NCBI GenBank assembly: GCA_009192285.1
Contig: CM018605.1
Location: 396,767-460,766 of the forward strand
Length of the DNA: 64,000 bases
Origin: Morchella semilibera
Taxonomy: Eukaryota; Ascomycota; Pezizomycetes; Pezizales; Morchellaceae
Direction of reading: 5' to 3'
Shown: one piece after another, positions 1 to 12,028 of the stretch
Layout: every line of letters begins with the position of its first letter
How positions within the stretch are numbered: position 1 is the stretch's first letter
Made by a program: the position numbers and the translations under genes
Notes under the pieces: model-generated
The model's input: only the letters and a program-made list of their open reading frames with translations
What the model was told of the DNA's origin: nothing
Databases searched by the model: none

Positions 1-933
1 AACGATGTACCGCGCCTGGATACGGGTAGCAATTGAACCCCAGTGCACCCTCCGCTAGTGCCTGCTCCCGCTCCCGCCTGCTGTACCTGGTTCCTGGGTC
101 GACGCTAAGGGGTTACAGTGACGTCCTTGTGTTTCACAGGAGGAGATGGCACGGCCCAGGGGTGCATAGTTAATGTTGTTGAGAACCTGCTCAGTCAAGT
201 TGGATACATGTAGTTTCTAGCCTGCCCATCGGCTCTGTACCTAGGTGAGATTGCGGCCAAAATTATAGAAGAAAGCCCATGTCAACAGTCACTGGAGCCC
301 CAGTTAACCGTGTATCCTAGTGACGATTGTTCCACCTGAACATTTGAGACGCAGGTCACGATCGCCTAAGCCCTTGGGCAAGGAGAAAATTGCTGTACCG
401 AGCGTTTGGTCCGTATTTGAATACCCAGCTTTGCGAAGAGGTGGACTATACATGTACATGTATTTGCACATAAATGCATTCAATATGTTAAGCTACATAC
501 TGTCATTTCAGTTGATCCTTCGTTCGGGTTGTCATCATTGAACCGGACCAACTTTGGCAAGCTAGAAGGACTTGAGCTGCACGCAACAGGCCTACTATTG
601 GTTTACATGAAACCAGACACCCTTTTCCTAAACGCTACGATGATCTCAATATCAGATGCTTCCGAGTACCCGAACTTCTAAAATTGCGACCCATGCGGGC
701 AGGACCTTGTCTGGCGGACAACTTCCATGCATGATATCCTGTGCTATCTCCTACATCTCCACTGCCACCACCACTTCCTCCCATCCTCTACTTTGCTTAC
801 TCCTTACTTACTCTTCTTCAACCTTTTTCTTTTTTTTAAAAACCCCCTTTACCTTCTCCCAAGCACCCTTAAACCATCTAACGACTTTTTCCCAAGCTAT
901 TACGTATACAGTTATTAGCACATACACCAATAA
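1..933. other. Intergenic, no gene seen
   Basis: No convincing coding exon is visible on either strand. The stretch holds three copies of the palindromic octamer TACATGTA (near 205, 449 and 455, the last two overlapping) and a pyrimidine-rich tract at about 760-850. Short open frames here have neither splice context nor recognisable protein character. Confidence 0.6.
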
Positions 934-1543
934 TTATAACATAGCATTGGGCTAAAAAGAGTCAATTGAAATTTACCCGATGGCTTACGCCCACATGTTG
1001 GGCACTGTTCTCCACATATCCCACTGTCCGCAGTCACTGGCATAGCATTCACAGTGTCGCCCAAGGCGCCCAATGGAGCCCACGCGCCTTCCCCTCTAAC
1101 AGGTTTTGGGTTTGGAGTTGGTGTCGGTGGAGTTGACGTTTTCAGCTCCTTCCCCCAATTAGCATCCCACTGCGGGTTTGGATCTAACCAATGATTTGGT
1201 CCCTCCCATACTGGCTCCAAGCCCCTACCATAGGGCCACGGAGCCGAAGGGATTGCCTTTGGGAAAACGGTGGCTTTACCGTCCTTTCCGCCGTCAAAGC
1301 CATACAGTTCTGAAAAGCCCGGGCGTACCTCGGCCACGGAATCAACCAGATCATTCAACCTAGAAGGCTCGGTGAAAACAGGCGAGAAATATTCTCCGCC
1401 CCCTGCAAATATCAGTACAGTAAATATATCATTGAGAACATGACCTTATTACTTTTTTCAAGCTGGTAGTGTAAGGGGGCCTGTAGTGTAACCTTAACAA
1501 GGCAACCTAAACATAACACTAGTCCGAAGCTGTTAAATTTCAT
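934..1543 (-). CDS. Possible small secreted protein, 2-3 exons
   Basis: I do not recognise the family. A model with exon 1 at 1543-1453 (ATG at 1543) and exon 2 from 1402 downward is joined by a 50-nt intron with a GTAATA donor and TTTGCAG acceptor, with matching phase. Exon 1 encodes a signal-peptide-like start (MKFNSFGLVLCLGCLVKV) and ends in a Lys-Arg pair that could be a Kex2-type processing site. Exon 2 is rich in Trp, Pro and Gly, with WPYGRG and WLDPNPQWDANWG stretches and a CxxxCPTC cysteine cluster at the end. The 3' end is unclear: a GTAAGC donor lies at 988, and otherwise the frame reads on to about 915. Secretion is inferred from the N-terminus only. It could equally be a decayed gene. 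Confidence 0.35.
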
Positions 1544-3332
1544 TTTGAATGGTCAAATTGGTATGCGGCGTCCGATTGAAATTCGGCGGGCTAGTTCGTA
1601 GAATGTTGAGTCAAAAGTGGGGAGATATATGTACTATCTATATAGAAAATTTCTAGAAAACATTATGAGGGCATGATTATGTAGCCCCCGGACCCTTTAC
1701 CTAGTGAGGAGTACGTGGGAGTCCCGCGCGATTGTTATCCAACGTCTACCGTAGTGGTGAACTGATAGTAAGTGATAATGATCCCCAGCTAACCTAAAGT
1801 TAACCCATTTAGTATCTCCATGTATGATCAGTAGGAAACATGAGCTAGTATACCCATCCTCTACCCCACAAGAGTATCGCCAAACTATCGTGAATGAACC
1901 TAGTGCCGCTAATATAATGTAGTAATTAACGTAGTACGGCGTTAGTTAGGATTCGTATTCAGCATATATAAATTTAACTTGGCTCTAAGCTAGCGTATAG
2001 AAAATGCCACTAGTATATGTCGTAACGATGTTTTCCGGTGATAAAAACATGCATTCAGCTTCTGTGACTGCTAGGGCTACTAACCTCCTATCTTAAGAAA
2101 GCTAGATACATAAGTTTGTGATGAGATTAGCTTAAAGGTTTATTATAGTCGAGTAACTAAACTACATGTAATATAAACAGCTTGTAAATGAACTTTTAAT
2201 CAAATCTCGGTAGAAGTATATAGTCCTTTATAATAGTAAGTGCGTATATATGAGTAGGAGCCCGCAACCTAGCGGTTATATATCCATCCTTTTTTCCGAT
2301 TTTTATGTTTCCCCTTGTCGGCTTATTCGTGCCGCCACACAAGATACATGTGCTAGGGAAATAATTTGACTTGAGGTTCGGGTACTCATTCAGGACTTCC
2401 TCACCCGACGATGACCATATGAGCATGTAGCAACTTAGGCCACAGAATTGTACTTGCTGGTCACGACATTCGCATGAAACTCTTCCCGTCAAACATTAAC
2501 CCCTCGGAGCTGAAATCCCAACCGTCGTGCGACATCCAACCCCCAGCGAGTGATCCATTATGACTGTTATAAATAAGACTCGGCGGGATATCACGTGATA
2601 GATATTGCCAAGAGAAACTTACATCATCCCTGCTCGTACCAAACTCTGGCCAGCGTCGAGGTAAGAAAGAAAGAAGAAAGAGGGAGAATCACAGTGAAAG
2701 ATACATACAGAAAAACCTGAAGAAAACTCATCAACCAGCGGACCCTCCCCCCTAGCTCAGTGCTTGTTTGTTCTGTGGGCGTCCACATCCTTAACCTCCA
2801 ACCCCCGGGCGTTTGTGTGGCGGAGGATCTTCCTTCTTCTTTGATTGGGTGTGCAAGCCACGGTGCCGTCGGTCGTCGTCTCTGACTTTGCTTGGTTCAA
2901 CGACGCCGCTTCAGTCAGCGAGCGCCTTACGACCCCCAACCTGAACGTACGGTTCTCCCCTAGGCTTTCCATCTGTTATTATCAACCTCATCTCCATCTC
3001 CTTCTAAAAGTTCCACCCGATAGCTCTCACTTCGCTCTTCATTGTCGCAGCGGGTTCACGCCTCCTTATACATATCGCACAAAACCACTTTGCTCTTCTC
3101 TCGCGTCGCGTCTGGTTGCCTCCTGGTTAGCAGCGGAAGCGAAGCAAAGACTGTGAGAGAGGCCAGGGCTGGAAGAGACTCAGAAAGTCAACGCTCCAAA
3201 TCTGATATAACCAAAAAAAAAGTTTCCGCTCCGGGGTGACATAACAACAGGAGTGTAACGAAGAAAAGGGAAAAATAATAAGAAACCCTGGCTAATAACT
3301 GAGGGTCCCATTTAAAAAAGAGTGAGGGGGGA
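1544..3332. other. Intergenic region and leader of the LSD1-type gene
   Basis: The distal part (1544-2640) is AT-rich with no supported exon. A 98-codon minus-strand frame at 2196-2492 resembles no family and lacks splice context. From about 2640 the sequence becomes mixed and CT-rich, as expected for the promoter and 5' untranslated leader of the downstream demethylase gene. Confidence 0.5.
2547..2563 (+). promoter_or_regulatory. Bipartite motif site 1
   Basis: Reads CGAGTGAT, spacer ccatt, ATGA. It lies 0.77 kb upstream of the LSD1-type start codon. Function unknown; see the findings for the whole set. Confidence 0.4.
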
Positions 3333-6300
3333 ATGGCAGATTCCGGCCAGGACAATTCGCACGGCGCTGGCTCGATGGATCCCAATGGCGCCGCAACCAA
3401 TGCGAATTACTTCGAGGCCATGGGGAGTATGGACTCTCTCGCAAGTGCTGCTCACGCTCAGCAACAAGCTCCCTACAGTCCGCATGGAACAACGTCACAA
3501 CAGCACGCAGCAGCAGCGCACAGTCTAGTAGATCCCATGTTCTACATGACTGACCAGCAGCAGCAGCAGCAGCAACCCCAGCAGTATTACCCTCAGCAAG
3601 GTTATGTGCAAGGAGCTTCACCATATCCAGCGCCTACACCAGAACAATGGCAGCAGGCTATGATGGACGGAGGAAACTTCCAGCAGCTATTTAATCATAT
3701 GCAGTACCAGAATCAGCAGCAGCAACAGCAGCAGGCACAGCAGCAGCAGGCTCAACAGGCTCAAATACTCGCATTGCAGCAAAGAGGACAACAGCAGGTT
3801 GCGGCTGGGGCATTGGCTCAGGGAAATATGGTTCAAAACCCAGGAATGATTCAACATGTGCAACAACATGCTGTCCACCCGCAATACGCCCAACAACAGC
3901 AGATTCAACAGCACCAGGCGCATCAGCAACAAGTTGAAGAACAGGCTCAGCAGCAGCAGCAGCAACAGCAACAGGCACAACAGCAACAGCAAAGCCAGCG
4001 CCCTCAAATAAACACTGGAACACATAGAATCGCTCCTCCGGGACCACATGGCATCTCCGGCGAATCCTCGAACCTGTCATCCCCTCAATCCCTTGATACC
4101 TCTACTCCTATGGATCTCGACTCTGCGATGTCATCAAAGGTACTTTCAACACCAACTGTACGAACTGTTCCGGATCGGACTCTAACGAAAGGACGAGCCG
4201 ATTTCCGACCTAAAACCGCGATACCACAGGATCTGACAGCGGAAGAATATGCCCGGCAATGTATTCAGGCTGCCATTGCTAGTCGTCTACCTCCGTATGC
4301 GCTACATCCTGATGAGTATCACATACTCAAAGATCATATCAACCATACTCAAGTAACAACTTATATCCACATCCGGAATGGGATTCTGCGGTTATGGCAA
4401 CGGAATCCTCTTGTAAGTGTTACCAGGGAAGAGGCTGCTGGTTGCGCAAAGGATTATCGTTTTTTTGATGTAGCAGAAGTGGCATACGAGTGGTTAGTAC
4501 GGCACGGGTATGTTAATTTTGGGTGTATCGAGGTCCCAAATACAATCCCACCATCTCTAAATACGGCAAAGGCCCGAAGAAAGACTATTGTTGTCATCGG
4601 GGCGGGAATGTCCGGATTAGGGTGCGCAAGACAGTTAGAAGGGTTATTTTCACAGTTCGGGGATAGACTGCCCGCCGGGGAAGCGCCCCCGAATATTATT
4701 GTCTTGGAGGCCAGAGGAAGACTGGGGGGACGAGTCTATTCACATCCTTTGAAGAATCAATATGGCGCGAATCTTCCGGAGGGAAAGCGGGCTACTGCAG
4801 ACCTGGGGGCACAGGTTATCACAGGTTTCGATAATGGGAATCCGCTCGGTGTGTTGATTCGGGGGCAGTTGGCACTACATTACCATAGTCTGCAAGATAA
4901 CTCATCCCTGCATGATTCCGATGGTTTTCCGGTCGATAAGAATCGAGATATGTTGGTGGAACGCCTCTACAATGATATTCTGGACCGGGTGTCAACTTTT
5001 AAGAATAAAATTACCACACTGAAAACAGTTGAGGGTGATCGAGAACTCATCGATACTGGAAAAGACCCAACCGGCGAAGGCGGTGAAATGATCTCCAAAG
5101 TAGAGAATAATGAAGTAGATTTGCCATCCGCCAATAGCGCTACAGACGAGAACTTCTCTGCCAATGTCGACAAGCTTACAGGAAAGCCTTCCACGGCCAC
5201 CGGCTCAAGTGCTAAAGTCCCCGCAGCCGAACAGGCGGCAAAGATTGGTTGGCAGCTAAAACCGGGAGTTACGAGCGAAGAGACTATCACTCTTGAGCCT
5301 CATGGTACTGATTCACGTCATCCAACACTCGGGAAGACAATGGACTCTGTGCTACGCCAGTATCAGAATATCATCGATATCACCCCCCAGGATCTTAGAC
5401 TCATGAATTGGCACTATGCAAACTTAGAATATGCAAACGCCTCTAACGTTGACTCATTATCTCTTGGCCACTGGGATCAGGATGATGGGAATGACTTTAG
5501 TGGACCGCACGCCATGTTGTTGGGCGGTTACACACAACTCCCGAGGGGTCTTTGGCTCAGCCCTAGTAAATTGGATATTCGAACGCGACACGTAGTCAAA
5601 AAGATCACATATACTGCAGTTGGGAATATCCAGGGGGGTGCCACGATAGAATGTGAAAATGATCAAGTCTTCCATGCAGATAAGGTTGTTGTCACGTTGC
5701 CATTGGGAGTTTTGAAAGCGGAACAAGTAAAGTTTGAACCAGCGCTGCCAGATTGGAAGAGCGGTGCGATTGAGAGATTAGGATATGGATTGCTGAATAA
5801 GGTCTGTGCCCTGAGACTCGATGGGCGACATCAAGCGTCCAGAAGTGATACTAATTAACTTGGAATATAGGTGATTTTGGTATATGATGAGCCTTTCTGG
5901 GACGTAGATAATGATATGGTCGGCTTGCTAAGGGACCCAATGGGTCCTCCCGAGATCCAGGAAAGCTACGAGGCTAATAGAGGGCGGTTCTACATGTTCT
6001 GGAATTGCACGAAGGCCAGCGGGAAGCCAACGCTAGGTATTTGGCCAACTAAAAAAAATGACTTTCTTACCCAGCTAATAGATCACTCTAGTGGCGCTCA
6101 TGGCTGGCGAAGCTGCAATGCAAACAGAACTCGAATCAGATGAGGAGCTTGTCAAAGAAGCTACCTTCTACCTCTCAAAAATGTATCCCAACAAGAACAT
6201 TCCACAGCCTACAGAAACCATCGTTACACGGTGGAAGAAAGATCCATACTCTCGAGGGTCTTACTCATATGTGGGGCCTGAAGCCACTGCGGATGATTAT

Positions 6301-7120
6301 GATCTCATGGCAAAGCCTATTGGAAATTCTCTCTACTTTGCCGGGGAAGCATCCTGCAAATCGTACCCTGCGACAGTCCATGGTGCTTACATTAGCGGCC
6401 TCCAAGCTGCGGGTGAAATTGCAGAATCTATTCTAGGGCCCATACATGTACCATCGCCACTAATCCCGCCGAAGCCAAAGTTCCAGGGTTCATATGGCTC
6501 ATTGGCCGGCTCCAAGAGAAAGGCAGAGGACTCTGTCATCGAGAAGGCGCGAGAATTAAAATCAGCGCGATTAGAAAAATACGAAGAGAAACTAAAGCAG
6601 GCACTCCATGAAGCACTTGGCGAGCGGCCCACCAAGCCCGGCCGATCAGGGGCAAATCCTTTCTTGCTGTATCAGAAGGACCATTGGTTTATCTGCAAAG
6701 CCAAATGTGATGAAGCACGTCGCAAGAGTACAAATAATGACGAAGCAAAAGCAACGAGAAATGAAGTCCGTGCGGCATTGGGTCAGATGTGGCGAGATGC
6801 GCCGGAGGATGAGAAGAGGCCTTACTTGGATGAGACAGAGAGCAATAAAAAGAGTAATGCCGCGAGCGTCACAGAGTTCAAAAAGAAGCTGAGTGAGTAC
6901 GATAAAGCAGCTACAAAGTTCAAGAAGGAATGGAAAGAAAAAAATCCGAGCGTGCCAACCGATGAAGAGGTGTTGCTTTCGAGGCAGGCGGATTTAGAGG
7001 TCAGTTCGAATGCATACCTTGTGCTTCATGGAACTGGCTCTGACATGACTGCAGATTGCGGAAATTAAAAGAAGCAGGAAGCTCAACGGATTCATCGACA
7101 CGGATGAAGAAGATTACTGA
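3333..7120 (+). CDS. LSD1-type histone demethylase (SWIRM, amine oxidase, HMG box)
   Basis: FAD-dependent lysine-specific histone demethylase acting on chromatin in the nucleus. Exons 3333-5801, 5871-6036, 6092-6999 and 7055-7120 give 1202 residues; all introns have GT-AG ends and matching phase, and intron 1 has a CTAATTAAC branch site. Order of parts: Gln-rich low-complexity N-terminus (about 70-215), SWIRM domain (about 300-400), FAD-binding motif VVIGAGMSGLG (near 418), amine oxidase halves separated by a Ser/Thr/Glu-rich stretch where animal LSD1 has its tower, and a C-terminal HMG box (about 1055-1150). The Lys in GLLNKV at the end of exon 1 matches the flavin-contacting lysine of LSD1. 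WNCTKASGKP and ALMAGEAA are typical of the family. An HMG box after the oxidase is known from fungal LSD1 proteins. The start is the first ATG of the open frame. Confidence 0.95.
3550..4010 (+). repeat. CAG/CAA-rich polyglutamine-coding tract
   Basis: Interrupted CAG/CAA codons inside the demethylase gene encode many short Gln runs broken by Ala, His and Tyr. The purest runs lie near 3556-3575, 3715-3755 and 3950-3990. The same DNA reads as Leu- or Ala-rich frames on the other strand, which are shadows. Confidence 0.85.
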
Positions 7121-7796
7121 TACCTTATCTTAACCAGCTAGGAATCTGCACATGAGTCTGTGTGTGTGTGTGAGATGGTTTAGTTTGTCGTCTACCTCTT
7201 ATATTATTCCCGACGTACTGTTAATCATTAGCCTTTCCTCCATTTCACCATCCTTTATCCTGGCCGCATTTTCCCTCAGTCCAGGTCTAACCTTCCTCTT
7301 CCTTACCAACCCCCCCCCCCCCCTCTCTCTATTAGCCTCTCACTCTCAGTCGGTGTTCTTTTTTTTTTTTCATTTAATTTTTTTTTCTGCATTGCATTTC
7401 CCAGTTATCTTTCCCGCCATCCTTTACCCTTATTTCTGTAACCGTATGATGCGTGCGTGCGTGCATGCGTGGTACTACCGCGAGGAGAAGATCAAGAAGA
7501 GAAGTAAAAAAAAAAAAAAAATGCAAGGCTGTTTTTAGGGGCCGCATCTGTACTGTAGGAATCATTGGGCTTGGTTTGTGAGGGTGGGAAAAAGCACGTT
7601 TTACGAGATCAGAGTAGGGATGATAACGAATCATACTTTGGAACGTACATGTTATCTACCTACCTACATACTTGTAAATGCACGTATGAATATGTACAGA
7701 TCATGTTTTCTCACTCGCGTTGAATGAATGAGCGAGTTTCTGTGATAAGGTTCCCTGTCAAGAACCCCTTGGCGACAGCTTTACCACGCCGGGCAC

Positions 7797-7813
7797 CGAG
7801 TGATATTCCATGT
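7797..7813 (+). promoter_or_regulatory. Bipartite motif site 2
   Basis: CGAGTGAT, spacer attcc, ATGT: the last base departs from the RTGA half. Intergenic. Confidence 0.35.
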
Positions 7814-8814
7814 TTCCAAATCGCACCCAGGCTGTTTTGACATCTCGGAGCCAATAAGTGTCTGTCACCACCGGCCCACATCCAACCGATATAGAGCGTA
7901 TAATATATATTCAGGCCAATCAATATTCGCGGACCCTGGAAGATAGTCCACCATCATAAGGGCGCGTCCGGGAACACTAGGTATTCAAGGAACAAAAACG
8001 GATTTTTAGGAGAACCCCCGTTTTGGTAAGAAGTGAGTGCGTTCGGCGTGTTTTGGTGAGATAGCTGGGGGGCTCCGTTAAGTTGAAAAGTACAGCCGGC
8101 CACACATCAAAAGTGCCCGCGATTCGGCATGTCCAATTCAAGTCAGTTATCAAACTGTGCATTAAATCTCAAGCTATCAGTACTAGATGTTTTTATTCCC
8201 TGTTATCAAATTCCTACGAGTTCCTGGATTCAACTCTGTAAGCCGCATTGACTCGAGCACTGGCCATCCTATATCTGCATCACGGACGCTTTGATGGTGG
8301 CTGTACAGACCTACTTTTTCAGAAAACTCCGTTAACAGCACAACTAACGTTTTCTCCCTCTTTCCAAAACGGAGTTTGCTTTGAAAGGCTGAACGCGCCC
8401 TGAAAGTAAAGAAACGAGTGACAAACCGTGTCCATATCCCCAAACACATGCCAGCACATAGCGCCGCCCCCCACACACACACACCGCATCTAGATATATA
8501 TATAGATAGACCCCTCTAGCTCTGCCCCGGCACCCCCCCCCCCTTCCCCCCCCCCCCCACGCCTAGAGATCAGAGGTGTACACCATACATACAGAGCCCA
8601 ACCGATACACGCACCGGGGGGACTGTCTCTAGACCATACATGTATTATATGCATGTCAACAGCCCACCAGCCGGTCCCGGAGTGAATTTACGGCCGCATG
8701 CATGGGTGTCCTGGCGTGTAGTTGGTGGCTGCTCTGCTCTGCTGGGTGTAGATAGCGGGGATACATATCGTGTCGTAGGATCCTGTTTGATGGTTGTATG
8801 TATATGTGGATGAC

Positions 8815-8831
8815 CGAGTGATAGTTCATGC
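8815..8831 (+). promoter_or_regulatory. Bipartite motif site 3
   Basis: CGAGTGAT, spacer agttc, ATGC: the last base departs from the RTGA half. Intergenic. Confidence 0.35.
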
Positions 8832-9824
8832 CTCACGCACCCTCGATCTCGATATGTATGCAGCCCGTGGGCTAGACAAAACCTCAGGGTAGAATCTTCC
8901 TCCCCAAAAGAAAACACGCACCAAAGAAAAACCCAACATACAAAGCACACCACATACTACTCTCTCCTCCTGATGCGCTCATTCTCTCGAGACTCATCAT
9001 TCACCAGGCAAGCATCATCCCCTTTTACATAAATCCCCTTCTATTCTTCTTCTCGTTCTAATTCTCCCGATCCATACTGCAGTTAATAGATAACCCGCAA
9101 ATATACAAGACACCATGGCAATACCCACCCACACCGAACCGCTCTATTTCTAATCACACAGTAGCAAGTAGCGCAGAATATGTAACCCCCATAGGCGAGT
9201 CATCAGAAGCTCCAGCCACCATAATTTTTTAATAGAGTACATTTCTAACTAAAAAATAAAAGTACAATAAAAATACAGTAAAAAAACAAGGATAAAAATA
9301 CAAAAACAAAAGATAAGAATATAAAAAAAAAAAAGGAAAAGGATAAAAATATAAAAAAATAAAAATACAGGCACCCAATGCCAAGGGCCAATAGTCCTCT
9401 CGGCTCCAGCGCCCAGCACAAAAGAGCATGAGTGCCCTACATGTGTGTATTAGCACCAGAATATAAACCATCGAACAATATGGTACATACATACCCAACG
9501 CAACGCCGCAGCAGCGGGCCGATTTCCCGCTTTCCCCAGCCCCCAAGGAACGGAAGAGCGGGTGGGCCCCTTCGCCGCCACACCCGCAGAGGCGTTTCCG
9601 TCCTCACTCATTGTGGTAATGGGGGTCTAATCACCACCAAGTCAGCAACAAACACATTTTTAAAACGAAAGAGATAGGAACCATACAAAAAGACACCCCA
9701 CACCAGCAATGAAAACTCCCGGTACCCTCTTTGGGGGGGTACTGCCTTGGTGGTATGCCCGTCCGCGGACAATACCCCCCACCGCCCAATCGAGGGGATA
9801 GCGAGACTGCGCCAGAGGCCACCA

Positions 9825-9880
9825 ATATAGTAGCCGTCGGTGCCAGGAGGATGGCGAGACTGGACCGACGGCTACTATAT
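9825..9880. repeat. Perfect 17-bp inverted repeat (hairpin)
   Basis: The left arm ATATAGTAGCCGTCGGT (9825-9841) is the exact reverse complement of the right arm (9864-9880), with a 22-nt loop. A degenerate further copy of the left arm follows directly (from about 9877, tagtcgtcgatgcc). No open frame or terminal duplication was found. It could be the remains of a small inverted-repeat transposon or a structured RNA. Confidence 0.75.
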
Positions 9881-10824
9881 AGTAGTCGTCGATGCCGGGC
9901 TGCCTGGGCACCGGGACCCAACCGAACGGATGTATCGCTGCCCGCAATCACAGCATGTCAGAAAGAGAAACGAGGAGGGTATTTAGCTCATGGGTGGACT
10001 TACATGTGGGACTTGGTGCCAGCCATGGGCGCGGGGAGACAGTGATGGCTGGTTTCCTGCTCTGCTCGGTACGCACGTTAGAAAAACATAGGTGGGTGGA
10101 GATATAAGAATCGGTGTACATACCCCAGGCAGGAGCAGAGGAAGAATGAATCCTATCACGCACGTTAGAAAAAATTTAGCTGAGATATAGAATGCACATG
10201 TATCTACACACCCTAATCACCCCCAGGCATTTTTCTATCCCACATTAATTAGCAATGGACAAAAGAGGCAAGATAGGAAGGGCAGCATACCTTCTCCTTC
10301 TGCCTAATGGCCAGCCAGACCCACTACACACAAGAAGCATCAGCACCGACACACACACCCAAGATAGATAAATACTCACCCAGCACCACCACAGATGTGG
10401 TCTTTCCTCTCTCCCTTGGCTGAAGACCCAGGCCTCCTATCAACCAACACAACACATTAGCAACCCAGAGCCATCCACGAGCAGGAGGGGAAAACACACT
10501 CGTTGTTCAAGGCAGGAGGAGGAGTGTATAGCATGAGCCACCCGCCAGTCCCTCCGAACAACACCCCTTGCACCCAAGGGGCCCAGGAAGAGTGTCCTGG
10601 AATCACAGTGGTGATAATGTACACGCCCTTTTTCAAAAAAGGGATAAAAAGAGATAAGAATATGGGGGTGAGAAGGAAGAGAAGGGAGGAAAGAAAGAAG
10701 AGGGTTGTGCGTGTGTGTGTGTGTGCGGTGCTTAACTAATAGCCCTTAGGGCACTTAGGGCTCATTCTGGCATGTTTGCTGCCCGGACATACTTTCGAGA
10801 CCTAGATACGTGCGTGTGTGGCGC

Positions 10825-10841
10825 CGAGTGATTGCAGATGA
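10825..10841 (+). promoter_or_regulatory. Bipartite motif site 4
   Basis: CGAGTGAT, spacer tgcag, ATGA. Its flanks (gcGCCGAGTGATTG and a GC-rich tail) resemble those of site 5, so these two may be a local duplication. Confidence 0.4.
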
Positions 10842-11265
10842 CGCGGCGGCGTCAGACTGTGGTGGTGGCGGCTCTCCTTATAAGAATACCCCCCCCCCCC
10901 AGTATGTAATTAGGTACAGCCGCGTTCGAACCTATTACACTACATTGTCCACAAACAACCATTTCTCTTAATTGCGCATCCAACAAGTGACCGGTATGGC
11001 CGCAATGCCATATCGCAGCCTGGGCTGGCCACAGTGACACAACGACCCCAACAATATATGGTATACAGAGATATTTAAATACAAGAAGTCGACTACTGAG
11101 GCCTCACCTACGTACACAACAGCGCAACCCCGGCGCACCACTTTAGGCGCCCATGTAAGCAAGGCAGTACTCCTCTCCAGCCCGCGTCTCCAAAAGCACC
11201 ACCAAGCACCACTCTACTCTACCCCCAAACCCAAACCCAGCTCTGTCAGTGAGGCGGGCGGGTGC

Positions 11266-11282
11266 CGAGTGATTGTGCGTGA
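11266..11282 (+). promoter_or_regulatory. Bipartite motif site 5
   Basis: CGAGTGAT, spacer tgtgc, GTGA, followed like site 4 by a GC-rich stretch. Confidence 0.4.
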
Positions 11283-11439
11283 CGGACGCGGCGGGTGGGT
11301 TAAGATGGATAGATACGTGTGTGTGTGGGGTAGCTAAGGACTTGTAGATGTGGTGTTAGTAGATGTGGAGTGGAGTGGAGTGGTTGTGGTTGTGGGTATA
11401 CTTAGACAGAGGTTGTTACGTGGTAGTGGGTGCATAGGC

Positions 11440-11625
11440 TATCACCCGCACCCGCACCACCCTCACCACCCATAGCCACAACCATCACTATCACTACCAC
11501 AACCTCACTATCACAACCACCACCATCACCCGCACCACCCATCACCACCCGCACAATCACCACCCATCACCACCACCCACAGCCACAACCACCACCCGCA
11601 CCCACAGCCACAACCACAACCATGA
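11440..11625 (+). repeat. CAC/CAT-rich tandem repeat block
   Basis: Irregular repeats built on CACCAC, CACCCG, CACAAC and CATCAC triplets. No period is strict enough to call a minisatellite unit. The short frames across it are His- or Thr-rich artefacts. Confidence 0.7.
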
Positions 11626-12028
11626 ACCACAACAAAAAGACTCTTCAAAAACTCTCTACATAGCATTATGTATGTATATATGTATATATAACCCCCACCC
11701 CACCCCACCCCACCACCCCACCACGCTCTACGCTCTACGCTCTACATGTAATGTAGTGTAATTACCTACAACGACCACCACCACCACCAAAAACAGCGCC
11801 ATTAAAAGAGAAAGAAGGAAGAAAGAAAGAAGAGATGGCCATGTAGTGTAGTGTAAGTGTAAATAAACGCATACGTACGCACGTGCAAGAAAAGAAATGG
11901 TATCCCATAGAGCCAATAGCTACATATACGCCCAAGACTAAAAAAAAGTAAAATGCAATCTCAAAAAAAAAAATACTAAAAAAAAAATGCAATTAATTAA
12001 AAAAAATAAAAAATAAATGCCCCCCCCA

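Larger units (their letters stand above)
7121..12028. other. Gene-free low-complexity region
   Basis: No supported gene in about 4.9 kb. It contains the 3' untranslated part of the demethylase gene (CT-rich with a C run near 7309-7322), GCGT and GT microsatellites (7454-7474, 10704-10723), long C runs at 8530-8558, an A-rich stretch at 9240-9370, an inverted repeat at 9825-9880, a block of CAC/CAT-type repeats at 11440-11625 and A runs at 11940-12015. Open frames here are short and repetitive. Four bipartite motif sites lie in this region. Confidence 0.6.

Noticed and set aside
3687-4080. Leu-rich and Ala/Val-rich minus-strand frames
   Set aside because: Reverse readings of the polyglutamine codons of the LSD1-type gene.
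10917-10940. GTTCGAAC resembling a tRNA T-loop
   Set aside because: Flanks cannot form a T stem and no D arm or acceptor is found nearby. The same holds for the copy at about 40738.
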